Source: Liriodendron chinense (taxonomy: Eukaryota > Streptophyta > Magnoliopsida > Magnoliales > Magnoliaceae). From it: 64,000 nt of DNA. Below are positions 44,547 to 55,403 of this stretch, piece by piece (position 1 is the first letter of the stretch; each line of letters starts with the position of its first letter). The notes beneath the pieces were generated by a model that saw only the letters and a list, made by a program, of their open reading frames with translations, was not told where the DNA came from and made no database searches. The stretch is taken from positions 1,922,001-1,986,000 of the forward strand of contig ML058469.1 in assembly GCA_003013855.2 (NCBI GenBank), read 5' to 3'. The position numbers and the translations under genes were made by a program.

Positions 44547-46026
44547 TGTTGAGCTCTTAATTGTGCATATTCTAACCCCAATTCATCACTCATTATGCAA
44601 GGTTTTCATGATTTAAAGACTAATCTAATGCATGATTTTATGATTGTAGGAATGAGAGGGACCCCACCCAATTGAAGATCTCTTTAAGAGCCTTGGATGA
44701 AGACCTAAGGTGGGTCCAAGAAAGAAGGAAGCAGAGAGAGAAGTAAAGAAGAAGGAAATGAAGAAGAAAAGGGCCAAGACCGGTCGTGACCGGTCGGCCA
44801 TCTCCCCCTAACTTGCTGGACGCTGGATGCAACAAGGCCGACCGGTCTAGACCGGTCGGCTAGAGCCTGCCCTCTACCAAAATACACGCCGGACTGTTTC
44901 TGAACAGGCAAGACCGGTTGTGACCGGTCAGCCAGCCCATTTCGACCGGTCGGCCATGTGAAGAGTGTACTTTCCAATTTCGGCTCCAATTTTCTCTGCA
45001 CAGTGCGTATCCTTACACAATTTCTAGATGATTCCGACGCAGGAGAACCTCCCCACTATAAAAGGACACTTAGGGATCGTTCTTAGGGCATCCTAGAACA
45101 GATTGAGCACGGTGAGAGATGACAGAAATCAATTTCGGAGTTCTACAACTCCTCCTAGTTTGCTTTCTAGTTTTATGCTTTGTTTAGTTGTTTTCATATT
45201 TCCTTGGATCATGAACGGCTAAACCTCTTAGCTAGGGCTAAAAGGTGAAGCTTGTAGTGAATCTAAGATGTTTCAATTCGTTTGATTTGGTTTTAAGTTG
45301 GATTTCTATTGAAGAATAATGGTTTGAAGTTTAATTCAAGTACTAAGTAGTTTTTCTTAATCTTATGATGAGTCATGGATGTTTGGAAGAATTGCTTGAG
45401 TTTTTAATTGTTTTGAGCTAGTCTAGACCTGTATGATTCGAGGAATTGGAATACACTCTAGACCTATGATCTTCATGTGGGAGCTTCATACTAAAAGTCT
45501 ACTTTTCTAGAAATTCTGAAGTATGTGAGATTGTGTATGTGATTTGGATCAAGTTCAAATCATGATCTAGTTTTGTCTTGTGACAGGATTTAATGATGGT
45601 TATGGTTGTGATCTTAACCTATTGGAATTGGGACTGACCTATGCAATTGAGTATGCTTGTCCTAGCTTGCATTGAGTGAATCATATACATGGATTATACA
45701 TATGTCAGGTTGATTGTTTTAACCGCTCTAATCATCCGACTAGATAGAACTTAATTTCGATTTTAGTTGAGAAAGTGAGAAACCACAGCGAATTGAGCAT
45801 CAAGGATTACTACAAGTGGATCCTTAAACCCCTATTGCCTTTTTATTGATTATTCAGTTTAGTTTAAAGCATCTATCCACATCAATCTTTTACAAATCTG
45901 TTAGTTAGCTTTTAAGTATAAACTATTAGAAGTATTTTGTGAATTCCTACATAAGTCCTTGTGGATCGACCTCGGTCTTACCGAGATTATTACTACATCG
46001 CAACCCTACACTTGGGGAAACGAACA
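44547..46026 (+). mobile_element. Athila-type solo LTR, duplication AAGAC
   Basis: 1480 bp, TGTTGAGCTC to ACGAACA. The duplication AAGAC (44542-44546 and 46027-46031) is perfect. No PBS or internal part. Palindromes at about 44778-44955, TATA at about 45057. It interrupts the linker between integrase and RT of the Tork-like copia. Confidence 0.93.
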
Positions 46027-46031
46027 AAGAC

Positions 46032-46900
46032 TACGTCCTTGCTTCTGATGATTTTTCGTGTCCCAAAATCGGTAGCCAAAATCATGCTTGTCCGTAGCCT
46101 ATAAATATGCACCTCTCGGGCTTCACATCCAGCTTGTTCCTATGCCTCTGCATCAATGTGAACATATGAAGTGCAGCCAAACACTTTGAGATGTGTAAGG
46201 CTCACTTCTTTCTTGGCTCACGTCTCCTCTAGTAAACCTCCATCCAATGGTGCTAAGAGACTTCTATTAATGAGATAGACGATACTATTCACAACATTTG
46301 CCCAAAACATCTTGGGCAACCCTGCATGAACCTCATGCTCTTGGCGCGCTTAAGAATAGTCCTAGTTAATGCGCTCAGCCACACCGTTCTATTGCGGTGT
46401 CCCTGTAATTGTTTTCTGATGTTTGATTCCCTGTGCTGCATAATACTCCTCAAACCTCTTATCACAATATTCTCCCCTATTATCGGATCTGAGACACTTT
46501 ACAGTTTTACCAGTCTCATTTTCTACCAGACCTTTTCTCTTTTTAAACACATCAAATACCTCAGATTTATGCTTTAAGAAGTAAACCCACAATTTTCTAC
46601 TTAGCATCATCAATGAAAGAAACAAAATAACGTGATCTACCAAGAGATGATACTTGTGTCAGTCTCAACACATCAGTGTGTACAAGCTCCTAATAGATAC
46701 ATCTTTGAAGCTCGTCCTGTTTTCTTAAAGCTCACCCTCTTTTGCTTTCTATATACGCAGTCCTCGCAAAATTTCAAGTTGATAGACTTCAAACCCGGTA
46801 GCTTCTCCTTTGACAACAGCACCTTCATCCCCTTCTCACTCATTGTCCCAACTTTAATGCCATAACTGCCCATTCAGTCTAGTTGATGCGACTGCGAGTG
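46032..46900 (-). pseudogene. Tork-like integrase
   Basis: Readable as MSEKGMKVLLSKEKLPGLKS and FCEDCVYRKQKRVSFKK (zinc finger end, 46873-46673). The core follows: VKCLRSDNRGEYCDKRFEEY, with the second aspartate (usual form SDNGGEY, here DNRGEY), and GIKHQKTITGTPQ before the E region (NGVAER-like, with a stop). Downstream (46380-46060) comes the copia tail. Stops are frequent. Confidence 0.8.
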
Positions 46901-46979
46901 AACTATATGATTCGAAAGTCACATACAGAGTACCTTCCTTCTTGCCTCGAGATATCACTAAGGTACCTTTTGTGACCTT

Positions 46980-48120
46980 CTAGAAATCACTAGTGAATGT
47001 CGTTATATATCCAGTGTCGACTAACTGCTCTATTGAGATCAAGTTTCTTCTCAAGCTTGGTACATGTCGAACATGCTTCAACTTCAAGACTGTCCCGTCT
47101 TTCTGACTTATTTGAACATCTCCCTTGCCAACAATACTACATGGCTCATCATCACCTAGGCAAACTCTCCCGAAGTTACCTGACACATAATCTCGAAGAA
47201 CGTCTTTCGACGAAGTGGCACTGAAACGAAGCACCCGAGTCTATAACTTAAGACTCATTCTACGTATCAAGAAATAAGATTAACGCTTCCGTATTACTCT
47301 CCTCAAATAGATTCACCAAATCCTTTCCACCTTGAGAGCTTCTTGCTTTTTAAATGCCCTGCAATCACGCTTTACTGTGCCCTTTCTTCACGCAATGCCA
47401 ACATCCGTCCTTGTCTTTCGATCCTTTTGACTTCTTCCTTGACTTAGAACGTCCGTGTTTATTACTTCCTTTACTTAAAGATCTTCCTCTCCCTTCAAAA
47501 TTTAGAGCATTCCCAGATTTCCCTGAAATTCTCGATGCATTCTTTCTAGATTCTTCTCTGAGAATTAGACCTGCCACATCATCAAATTTTAACTTTTTCG
47601 ATCCTGAGGAATTGCTCACGGCAATCACCAAACCATCTCAACTGTCTGATAAACTAGACAAGATCAACAACGCAATAACCTCATCACCAAAAGTGATACC
47701 AACGAATTCCATCTGGGTTGTGACTATATTAAACTCGTTTAGATGCTTAGTCACGCCCCCATCGTCTGATATCTTCATGTTGAATAGCCGCTTCATAAGA
47801 TGACCCTTGTTGGACATTGAAGGTTTCTCATACATCATAGCTAGTGCCTACACCAATTCTTTTGTAGTCTTCACCTTGGATATATTGAAGGCGATGCTCT
47901 TTGACAAAGAGAGTCGGATCGTTCCCAATGCCTTTCGATCCATAAGAGACCATTCATTATCGGTCATCTTCTCCGGTTTCTTCTCTTTTCCTTTTAGAGG
48001 AATATAGAGGTACTTCTGATACAAATAGTCCTCTATCTACATCTTTCAGAAGGAAAAGTTTGATCCATCAAACTTCTCAATCAGTGTCTTACCTTCTTCC
48101 GTCATCGCTCCCACTTGAAC
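46980..48120 (-). pseudogene. Tork-like gag and protease
   Basis: Gag pieces: SNKGHLMKRLFNMKISDDGG and VTKHLNEFNIVTTQMEFVGI (47838-47638), and a basic linker followed by CWHCVKKGHSKA, a zinc knuckle with its last Cys lost to a stop (about 47400-47365). The protease active site is readable as DSGASF near 47235, after which a frame change leads into RDYVSGNFGRVCLGDDEPCS and LKLKHVRHVPSLRRNLISIE. Gag binds RNA, and the protease matures the polyprotein. Heavily decayed. Confidence 0.8.
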
Positions 48121-48130
48121 TAAACCAGTA

Positions 48131-48143
48131 GCTCTGATACCAG
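48131..48143 (-). other. Primer binding site, tRNA-Met type
   Basis: Minus-strand CTGGTATCAGAGC lies directly after the LTR end CGCAACA, the classical copia initiator-tRNA site. Confidence 0.9.
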
Positions 48144-48144
48144 T

Positions 48145-48403
48145 TGTTGCGTAGCAAGCCAACAACGCTGGTGAATCAAGATCGAATATTCGATATCACC
48201 CACAAATGATAAATAAGAAGAAATAATAAATAGAAATGAAATCCAAGCAAACCAATAACCACAAGATAAAATTTCACGTGGAAAAACCTCAACAAGGGTA
48301 AAAAAAACCATGAATGCAAAGTTCCACTATATAGAAAACAAAGTTACAATGAAAAACTCACATTCTCTCATGCTCCCATGCACAGAGATGACCCTTTTTA
48401 CTA

Positions 48404-48454
<51 letters not shown>

Positions 48455-48839
48455 TCCCTCCTTGGACGTATAAAAACCCTAATTCCATATCCTAATCCCG
48501 AATTATAACCCTTTATATAGCATAAAACAGAGATCAGAGACAAAATAGGAAACCGTGCGTAAACAGTTCGTGCATGGTCGGGCGCCCGACAGATCCAAAA
48601 TCCATCCAGCGAGTTATTAAGACAAAGTGCTTAATTTTGGATGTCCGACCTAGTGTGGTCGGGTGCCCACCCTGGGCATCGGGCGCCTGGTCAACATACT
48701 ATCGGGCACCCGACTGTGTCAAAGACAGTCTAGAGACTTTTAATCTCTCTGGGTTTCGGTCGGCCGGTCACTGACCATCTGAGCGCCCGACCACCCCAGG
48801 CTAGCAAAACTGATGGTGTACTGGCTCCACACCTTAACA
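48145..48839 (-). repeat. 5' LTR of the Tork-like element
   Basis: 695 bp. Palindromes of GGTCGGGCGCCCGAC type at 48570-48795, TATA at about 48513-48520, (CT/GA)n at about 48405-48451, longer than in the partner LTR. Confidence 0.88.
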
Positions 48840-48893
48840 CTAGATTCAAGGGTTGGACTCTTGGATTGAGCCTTCTTGATGATGATCTGGCCG

Positions 48894-48951
48894 TTTTTTT
48901 TTTTTTTTTTTTTTTTTTTTTGGAGAGGGGGGGGGGGGGGGGGGGGGGGGG
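48894..48951 (+). repeat. T28 followed by G25
   Basis: T28 (48894-48921), GGAGA, then G25 (48927-48951). Directly preceded by the minisatellite phrase GATGATCTGGCCG. Confidence 0.8.
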
Positions 48952-49161
48952 TGTGTTAGATCTATTTCCTTTTCCTTATTTTAGTGTGCTTGGTTCCACT
49001 GGTTCCATGTGCACCCCTAATGTGGAGCAGATGTAGGAAGAGCATACTGAACGTTGACCCCTGAAGTTGAACGCGAATCTTGACCCAGGTTCGAAGATAA
49101 ACTCGAAGACAAGTTTTTTTTTTTTCCAAGTGGAAGGGTCTAATGTAGAATGAGGATCAAC

Positions 49162-49764
49162 TGATGTAAGATAAGGGTCGAGTACCTTCCTATCTCATAT
49201 AGACCAAAAACGACTCAAGAAAAGGGGTGCAAAATTCAACATATTTCGGTCGACCGACCGATTGATGTATGTCGTCTAAAATTTGTCTAGATCACAAGTT
49301 GGTTGCTAGACACTCTTGGAGCTATTTTGGTAGTCCAACCTGTTCTATAGGTTGACCGACCGATCACCCGAACTCTCAAGCTGGTTGATTGACGGACGAT
49401 GTGGACTTGCACGAACTTACGCGTTTTGTCGTGATTTCTTTCCTTTTTCGAATAAAAATCTTTGATTAGGTTTTAAGATTTTGTTTTAGGCTATATAAGC
49501 CCTTTTAAACTCGTATTTATTCATTCAAGTTCGTATTATTCAATAAAATTCTCCGACTTTCATCGTTCTCTCATAAATTCGAGAAAGCTTCGTGGATTTA
49601 AGAGAGCCTTGTAGATTCAAGGTAATTATCCCCTTGACCGAGCGAGGATAACCTCGTTTCAACACTGAGGTCCTAGTATCAATTCCCAATGTGGGGGTGG
49701 CTAACATTGAAGTGTGAGTAACACTGTGGGTGTGTGTACTAATAGTGGATGTGTCTACTAACCT
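49162..49764 (+). mobile_element. Chromovirus-like LTR (solo or fragment)
   Basis: Starts TGATGTAAGATAAGGG. The downstream half (AATAAAATTCTC, TTCGTGGATTTAAGAG, AATTATCCCC) matches the minus-strand LTR at 56623-55920. Palindromes GGTCGACCGACCG (from about 49247) and GGTTGACCGACCGATC (from about 49352) lie upstream of TATATAAG at about 49493. The right boundary is not fixed. Confidence 0.5.
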
Positions 49765-49765
49765 C

Positions 49766-49798
49766 AAAAAAAAAAAAAAAAAAATAAAAAAAATAAAA
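49766..49798 (+). repeat. A-rich tract
   Basis: A run of about 20 A residues, then TAAAAAAAATAAAA. It could be a retroposon tail or simple repeat. Confidence 0.6.
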
Positions 49799-50236
49799 TC
49801 TGATAGTGATTGACCTCATCACATCTTTCCCTGCATCAATGAATCGGATGGCACTCACACTAATGATGGGCTACACACAAGTGACTGCGTATCTCAGAGT
49901 TGAAACAAGGTTATCTACATCGTCAACCACCGTCCCTCAAGGTTGACGGATCAGACCATAAAAAAATTCTAATTTATACTTATATATAATGCCTGTAGTG
50001 AGACGATTTTACCCCCGCAGCTAGTTTTCCTAGTACAAGAAATTTTGAATATTTAAAAGATGTGGTATTACATTTTAAAATGAATTAAAAATATTTTGAG
50101 AATTAAAACATTGGTGCTTAACAACCTACAATTCAGATTTCATCCACAAATATACGCATGCATCCTCTATCTTTTCCTTCCATAATTATCCTTAACATGA
50201 TTTCTTTCCCTATCTGTCTCTCGTATCTCCCAAGGG
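49799..50236. other. Unassigned spacer
   Basis: AT-rich. Nothing recognised beyond short fragments and no coding signal. Confidence 0.4.
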
Positions 50237-50770
50237 GGAGTCGATTAGGTGAGACCCCGGATCCACCGAGGTGGGTGGGACCCCTGAAGTTCACAAACAT
50301 GTAGATGAAGAGACCAAATAAATATAATCTTGATCCAAAGCTTTTGTGTCCCATAGAAAGTTTTTAACGGTCGATCACTAATGTTTCCTGTACTGTGGAC
50401 CATCTAGGCTTTGGAACTACTTTGTTTTTTGGATCATGCTGTAAAATGAACTTTCAATACGGATGGACAGCGTGGATGTAGTCACATGCATCAAAGTGGC
50501 CCCACAGTCAGGAGTCCCACCCACCTCCGTGTAAGGCTGTCAACGGCTCGGATCATGATCCGAATTCGATCCGTATTCGATTCGATTTAATCAGATTCAG
50601 ACCAGTAATGGGATCAGCGGGTCGAATTTGGATCGAAGATCTTGATCCGTTTAATAATCGGGTCGGATTCGGATCAACCTCGATCCGCTCCGTTAATAAT
50701 CTGATTAAATTAAGGTTAAAAAAAAAACCTAATTTACCTCTGCTCGTCCACCAGCCATCCACCACTGTAC

Positions 50771-50772
<2 letters not shown>

Positions 50773-50826
<54 letters not shown>
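50773..50826 (+). repeat. (CT)n microsatellite then CCTT repeats
   Basis: More than 25 CT units followed by CCTTCCTTCCTT, inside the hAT-like element. Confidence 0.9.
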
Positions 50827-50827
<1 letters not shown>

Positions 50828-50884
50828 TCCTTCCTTCCTTCTTTGGATGGCCAGCCGGCCACCGGAGACAGGCCGTGTGACTAA

Positions 50885-51050
50885 TAGTAGGTGTGTGTTG
50901 CTCGGCTAACAGGGTGGGTGGGTGCAGCGTGTGACTAATCATGTGTGTGAGTTGCCTGCGTGGGTGGGTGCAGCGTGTGACTAATCGTGTGTGTGCGTTG
51001 CCTGCGTGGGTGGGTGCAGCGTGACTAATCGTGTGTGTGCGTTGCCTAGA
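50885..51050 (+). repeat. 46-bp minisatellite, about three copies
   Basis: GGTGGGTGCAGCG marks copies near 50920, 50966 and 51012, period 46, each followed by TGACTAATCGTGTGTGTG-like sequence. Part of the hAT-like element. Confidence 0.85.
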
Positions 51051-51385
51051 TGGCAAGGTGGGAGCGTTGCCTAGCTAACAGGGTGGGCCCCACCACGATG
51101 TATGCATTTTTTCCATGACATCCATCCATTATGCCAAATTGAACGGCCACAACTATAGGAATCCGATCGGATCATATTTGAGTTGGGTTCGGATTTATAA
51201 ATATTTAAACGGGCCGGATTCGGATAATGTGTTTGTGATCCGAATTAGATTCGGGTCGGATACGGATCGGATATATCCATAATCGGATTTGGATTCGGAT
51301 CATCACTGATCCGGTCCGTATCCGATCGGTTGACAGCCCTACCTCCGTGGAAGTGGGGTCTCACCTAATCCGCTCCCTCTCGAGG

Positions 51386-51763
51386 TGCATTGCATGAGTC
51401 ACAATTAATCCTAGTATAAAATAGCCTCCAAACAACAAGCAACAAGAGCAGGTGCGAACACATCTCCCACTCTTAAAAAAATGATAGTTGGGAATCTTGT
51501 CACCCATTTTGGAATGGACGTCTAAAGTTTAACTTGAAGTGCAGATAGATTCCTGTTAATCGTCTTTAAATGGTGGTAGATAAATGTTCCTGCGGCTCTT
51601 TCTAGGCGTCCTTGGTTGGACATTGTAGTTGGCCCAACAAATTCTCGAGGAACGAACTTGATTCTATGGTCTATGATCAAGGAACAAACAAGTTGGGATG
51701 TGGCCCACCCAAAATGGGCCCTAGCTTGGATTAAGAAAGGAAGGGCCACACCTGCACCATTTG
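51386..51763. other. Unassigned spacer
   Basis: No gene or repeat structure recognised. Short ORFs on both strands lack domain features. Confidence 0.4.
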
Positions 51764-52249
51764 TCCGGATCCACTTAGGTGGGTGGATCCCTGCCTGTGG
51801 GGCCCAATGTGATGTATGCACCTTACATTCACGCCGTCCATCCATTTTGACAGATCATTTTAGGCATGATCCAAAAAATGAAGAGATACAAATCTCAGGT
51901 GGACCATACCACGGGGAAGCAGTGGTGATTGAATACCCACCAATTAAAACTTCCTGGGGCCCACTGGAATATTGATTTGCCATCCAACTCGTTGATAAGG
52001 TGAAAAAGAGCTGGATGAAGGGACCATACAAATATAAGCTTCATCCAAAACTTTTGTGGTCCACAAAAAGCTTTTAATGGTCAATCACCACTTTTTCCTA
52101 TGGTGTGGTCTACGTGAGTTTTGGATCTGCTTCATTTATGTGATCATGCTCTAAAATTAACTGTAAAAACGGAAGTACGGTGTGGATTTAAGGCACATAT
52201 ATTTAGGTGGTCCGTACAGTTAGGGATCCACCCACGTCGGTGATCCGGC
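51764..52249. mobile_element. Foldback MITE
   Basis: About 486 bp. The ends CCGGATCCACTTAGGTGGG and (inverted) CCGGATCACCGACGTGGG mirror each other. Inner arms pair along ATCATTTTAGGCATGA and TCATGCTCTAAAATTAAC, and along GGTGGACCATACCAC and ATGGTGTGGTCTACG. The whole unit is close to one long imperfect hairpin. No coding capacity. Confidence 0.75.
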
Positions 52250-52599
52250 AATCCATAGAAGCTGCACCCATTAAGAGAAGCGCACGCATCATCTTCTTGT
52301 TATCACTCTGTCATGTCAATGCTCCCAAAAGGAGAGGGACATGTTTTCACTTTTGTCCCTGTCGCACTGCAACCTTGGTTGTCGAAGAGAGATTCGGTGG
52401 TGGTGCGGACCGAGGATGTTTACGTCTGCAGAGAACGCTAATTTCACTCACTCTAGGGCACACGTGTATCTCACACGTGGAAATGAGGCGGACTCTGAGA
52501 TGCTCGTTTTAGGATCGCTATGATGTACGCCTCTACCGTCATCAGGTGGACCACACCTGAACGAAAGTAACTGAACGGTTACGAAGAACTGAGACTGAT
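52250..52599. other. Unassigned, possible further MITE fragments
   Basis: CATCAGGTGGACCACACC near 52541 recalls the foldback family. Otherwise nothing recognised. The short ORFs look like chance. Confidence 0.35.
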
Positions 52600-52697
52600 G
52601 GTTTTCTTTTTTCGTTAGTCATGCAACACACCACTTACCCTATTAGCTGAACACGCAACCCCACTGTTACGCGTATTCCAGCTGAGCTAGCATGCCA
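52600..52697 (-). repeat. Possible tRNA-derived SINE remnant
   Basis: On the minus strand TAGCTCAGCTGG (52689-52678) fits a pol III A box. GTGTTCAGCTAAT (about 52654-52642) resembles a degraded B box, with an A-rich GAAAAAAGAAAA downstream. Spacing is shorter than in tRNAs, so this is tentative. Confidence 0.3.
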
Positions 52698-53087
52698 GAC
52701 ATACAGAGAGACTAATGGTTCAAAGGAAGCCGATTGGGCCGATCTCAGTGGTGTGTTAATGTCACCAAGTTCTGTAAGCCCCCATCATGATGTATGTGTA
52801 ACGTCACTGTTGGGAATAGGGACGCCGAAAGCGGAAGTGAAAGCCGAACAACACCACAGTAGAATATAAGATCAAATGAGAAATACAATGTAATCAAACC
52901 ACACAAGCATTCAACCACAAGAGACAATCCGATTTTACATAGAAAAACCCTTCAATGGGTAAAAAACCACTGCACAAAGCAATCTACTATGATTAACAGA
53001 AGAAGATTACAGAGATTGATAGCCCACAAGCAAGGAAAACAGAGAAAACCCAAGCTTTCTTTCTCTCTCTCTCTCTCTCAAAACACA

Positions 53088-53131
<44 letters not shown>

Positions 53132-53353
53132 ACACACACACTCTCTCTCTCTCAAAACACTCTCCCCTCTCCCAAACACACTTTGGAAACCTTGGACACC
53201 TTAGGATTACTCTTAATCCTGAATTTATGCCATATATATAGCATCTAACCTGGAATTAGAAACATCTTATGCACTACCGCGCAATAGCATAAGAAACCGC
53301 GTAACTGGCGGACCAGTCATGACCAGTCGGACCCATGGCCGACCGGTCGGACC

Positions 53354-55255
53354 TGAAACTGTGGTTTTACCGCTTGTAGAGATACTCGGAGATATGTCTA
53401 TGGACCTAGAGGGGGGGTGAATAGGACCTTCTTAAAATTCTTTTCGCCTACTTATGCAATTCAACAAGTTTAAGCTAGGTAAGCAAGAACACCTTGGCTT
53501 CCAAGCCTTGGTGGGTCCAATCACAAATAGACTAGCAAGGGTTAAGCAATAATCAAACCTAGTCTAAGCATGCATAGGTAAGAAAATGATTCAACTCATA
53601 AAGCTTCTATCCTATGCACCTTGTGTAGACTTATGAGATTGGATCAATGAGCTCAAGTCTACACAAGTAGTGAAGGTACATCTTGTGCAAGGATGCCTAA
53701 AAAGTGCCTAGCATGCATTCATATCAATCATTTATAATTAAGCAATTAAACTAACAATGCAAAGATATCAATGTGCTCAATAACAATCACAAACACAAGG
53801 ATGTATAGTGGTTCGACTACGTGTCTACTCCACTCCCGGTTCAAGTACTCAACCCCTTTGAGCACACCGGCATTCACTATCGGAGGTTTTAAATGAGGTT
53901 CACCTCTCAACCTTTACACGGAGGTTTTATCGGTTCACCTCTCAACCGTATCCGGAGTTTTAGACATAGACTAACTCTCAACCTAATCGCACGTTTACTC
54001 CCGTGTCGGAGGCTCCCCCTTGGAGACTTAGTTTAGGCCCGGCTGACGGGCCAAGGAACGGCTAACGTCCCTAAGGCGAGTTGACAAACCAACTCTAAAA
54101 TGGACTCTCAAATAAGACAACCTACTTGTCGGATGAGTCCCTTGTTTAGCGCCGGATTGGGTTGCTTGATCTCCGCTCTCCCGTGCTTCAATCAGCTTCC
54201 CTTTGCTCCCTCGATCGTGCCGCCGTTGCGTTGCCAATGCCTCAGCCACATTCGATCAAACACCTTGCATGCGATGCCTTGAAATGCCCAAGGTGCTAGG
54301 AGGATGGGTGAATCTCATACATGGGATGTGTAGGATGTTCCAACTAGGAGATTCACCTAGAGAGTCTTCTAAAGGTTTTGGACAAAGGATATACCTATGT
54401 GGATTAGTGTCACACCTCTAGATTTGAGAGAGGAATCAAGTCATCTATTGATAGCATTTGAATGCCCATGCTTGTGTTTGAAACACAAGGGATATGACTT
54501 GAAAAACCTCCTCTTTGAGGCCCCAAAAGATGTACAAGATAAGTGTGGAATGGGCTCTCAAAAACTTCTCTCTAGTTGCCCAAGAATGGAGCACCATATA
54601 TATAGAAAAGAGGGCTCCAACGGCTCTAAAACGGGCAGAAAACGGTCATAAACGACCTGACCCGACCGGTCATGACCGGTCGGAGCCCCCTGCTGGAGAA
54701 CTTCAAGTGCATAGGCCACAAATATACTGGCCGACCGGTCATGACCGGTCGGACCACCTTGCTGGACAGCCCTGAAAACATCAGGCCGACCGGTCATGAC
54801 CGGTCGACCACTCTTGCTGGACACATGAGACATCCAGGCCGACCGGTCATGACCGGTCGGCCATACCTGCTGGCCATAAAGATGTGTAAAAGGAGCCGAC
54901 CGGTCATGACCGGTCGGACCAGCCTGGTTCCCCCTATGCAATTGCTGAACTCCACTTTCTTCAGCCTGTTTATTTAGTCCTAGGTTGGGATGTTCAAATG
55001 GGACACCTAGGGCCTATCTATGATGACTAAATGTACTCCAATATGGTAAGGTCATCAAAGATACAAAGGGAATGGGTTTTGGTCAAGGTTAAGGCACCAA
55101 GGCATCACTTTTACCTGAAACTCCTTCCTTGATGCAGCCGGTCCGTCTTGAGTCTTCGGTCTTCGTCTTCTTTGGGCTCAACCGACTCTAGACTCACTGT
55201 TGTAAGTGATTGACAAACAAGGTGCACTAGAATGCCACGGAAAAGTGCACTAACA
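53354..55255 (-). mobile_element. SIRE-type copia solo LTR (copy c), duplication GGACC
   Basis: 1902 bp, minus-strand ends TGTTAGTGCACTTTTCC and CACAGTTTCA. GGACC (53349-53353 and 55256-55260) is perfect, and it landed within the palindrome array of the Tork-type LTR. Its own array (54658-54922) has five near-identical units GACCGGTCATGACCGGTC spaced about 60 bp apart. A minus-strand TATATATA (about 54597-54604) follows. The 3' end carries the TATTCACCCCCCCTCTAGG tract usual in SIRE LTRs. Confidence 0.93.
54658..54922. promoter_or_regulatory. Regular palindrome-pair array in SIRE-type solo LTR
   Basis: Five GACCGGTCATGACCGGTC units, each an 18-bp perfect palindrome in itself, flanked by GGCC and spaced by TTGCTGGAC or similar. 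The most regular array in the window. Confidence 0.88.
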
Positions 55256-55403
55256 GGACCGACCCATAAAACAGTCCAGGGAGAAATTACACTAATATTC
55301 ACGTCTGCCTCAACACTGGCTGACTGGGCCCCCACTGCCCGACCGGTCATGACTGGTCGGTGAACAGTCCAGGGACCCGTTTGAAGGCTCTTCCAACAGT
55401 CAC

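Larger units (their letters stand above)
39971..48839 (-). mobile_element. Tork-like Ty1/copia element
   Basis: Minus-strand element with LTRs 39971-40658 and 48145-48839, a tRNA-Met-type PBS, and a decayed gag-PR-INT-RT-RH polyprotein. It is interrupted by two solo LTRs (41218-43233 and 44547-46026). Flanks TTGGA (39966-39970) and CTAGA (48840-48844) fit a target duplication with two transitions. The left LTR edge has decayed from TGTTGCGTAGC to TATCACGCAGC. Confidence 0.88.
50532..51341. mobile_element. hAT-like non-autonomous element, duplication CCTCCGTG
   Basis: 810 bp with terminal inverted repeats TAAGGCTGTCAACGG and, from the other end, TAGGGCTGTCAACCG. A perfect 8-bp duplication CCTCCGTG (50524-50531 and 51342-51349) is the hAT signature. 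Inner arms are rich in GGATCGGATCCG-like words. No transposase. It holds a (CT)n tract and a 46-bp minisatellite. Confidence 0.9.
50237..51385. mobile_element. Foldback MITE, split by a hAT-like element
   Basis: Left arm has GATTAGGTGAGACCCC then GAGGTGGGTGGGAC. Right arm is its inverted complement (CCCACCCACCTCCGTGGAAG, then GGGGTCTCACCTAATC). Between them are TTTTGTGTCCCATAGAAAG and GGTCGATCACTAATG, typical of this inverted-repeat family. About 340 bp without the nested element. Exact ends and target duplication not settled. Confidence 0.65.
52808..55398 (-). mobile_element. Tork-type copia solo LTR, duplication GTCAC
   Basis: Without the nested element about 690 bp. On the minus strand it begins TGTTGGAAGAGCC and ends TATTCCCAACA. 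GTCAC (52803-52807 and 55399-55403) is a perfect duplication. U3 has GACCGGTC palindromes on both sides of the nested solo LTR and GTCCAGGGAGAA (about 55274-55285), upstream of TATATATA (about 53232-53240). A (CT/GA)n tract follows (about 53056-53150), the same layout as the Tork LTRs at 39971 and 48145. Confidence 0.88.

Noticed and set aside
50553..51056. 167-codon minus-strand ORF through the hAT-like element.
   Set aside because: It translates the (CT)n tract and the 46-bp minisatellite into Arg/Glu and His/Thr repeats; no domain.
52207..52523. Two overlapping plus-strand ORFs of 60-101 codons.
   Set aside because: No domain, no repeat support and no homologous frame elsewhere in the window.
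52600..52697. A true tRNA gene on the minus strand.
   Set aside because: A-box-like and degraded B-box-like words are too close, and no cloverleaf or acceptor stem could be drawn; kept only as a weak SINE remnant.
54658..54922. Evenly spaced palindromes with different spacers look like a CRISPR array.
   Set aside because: The context is a plant LTR promoter, the spacers are related to each other, the repeats are symmetric octamers, and there are no cas genes.
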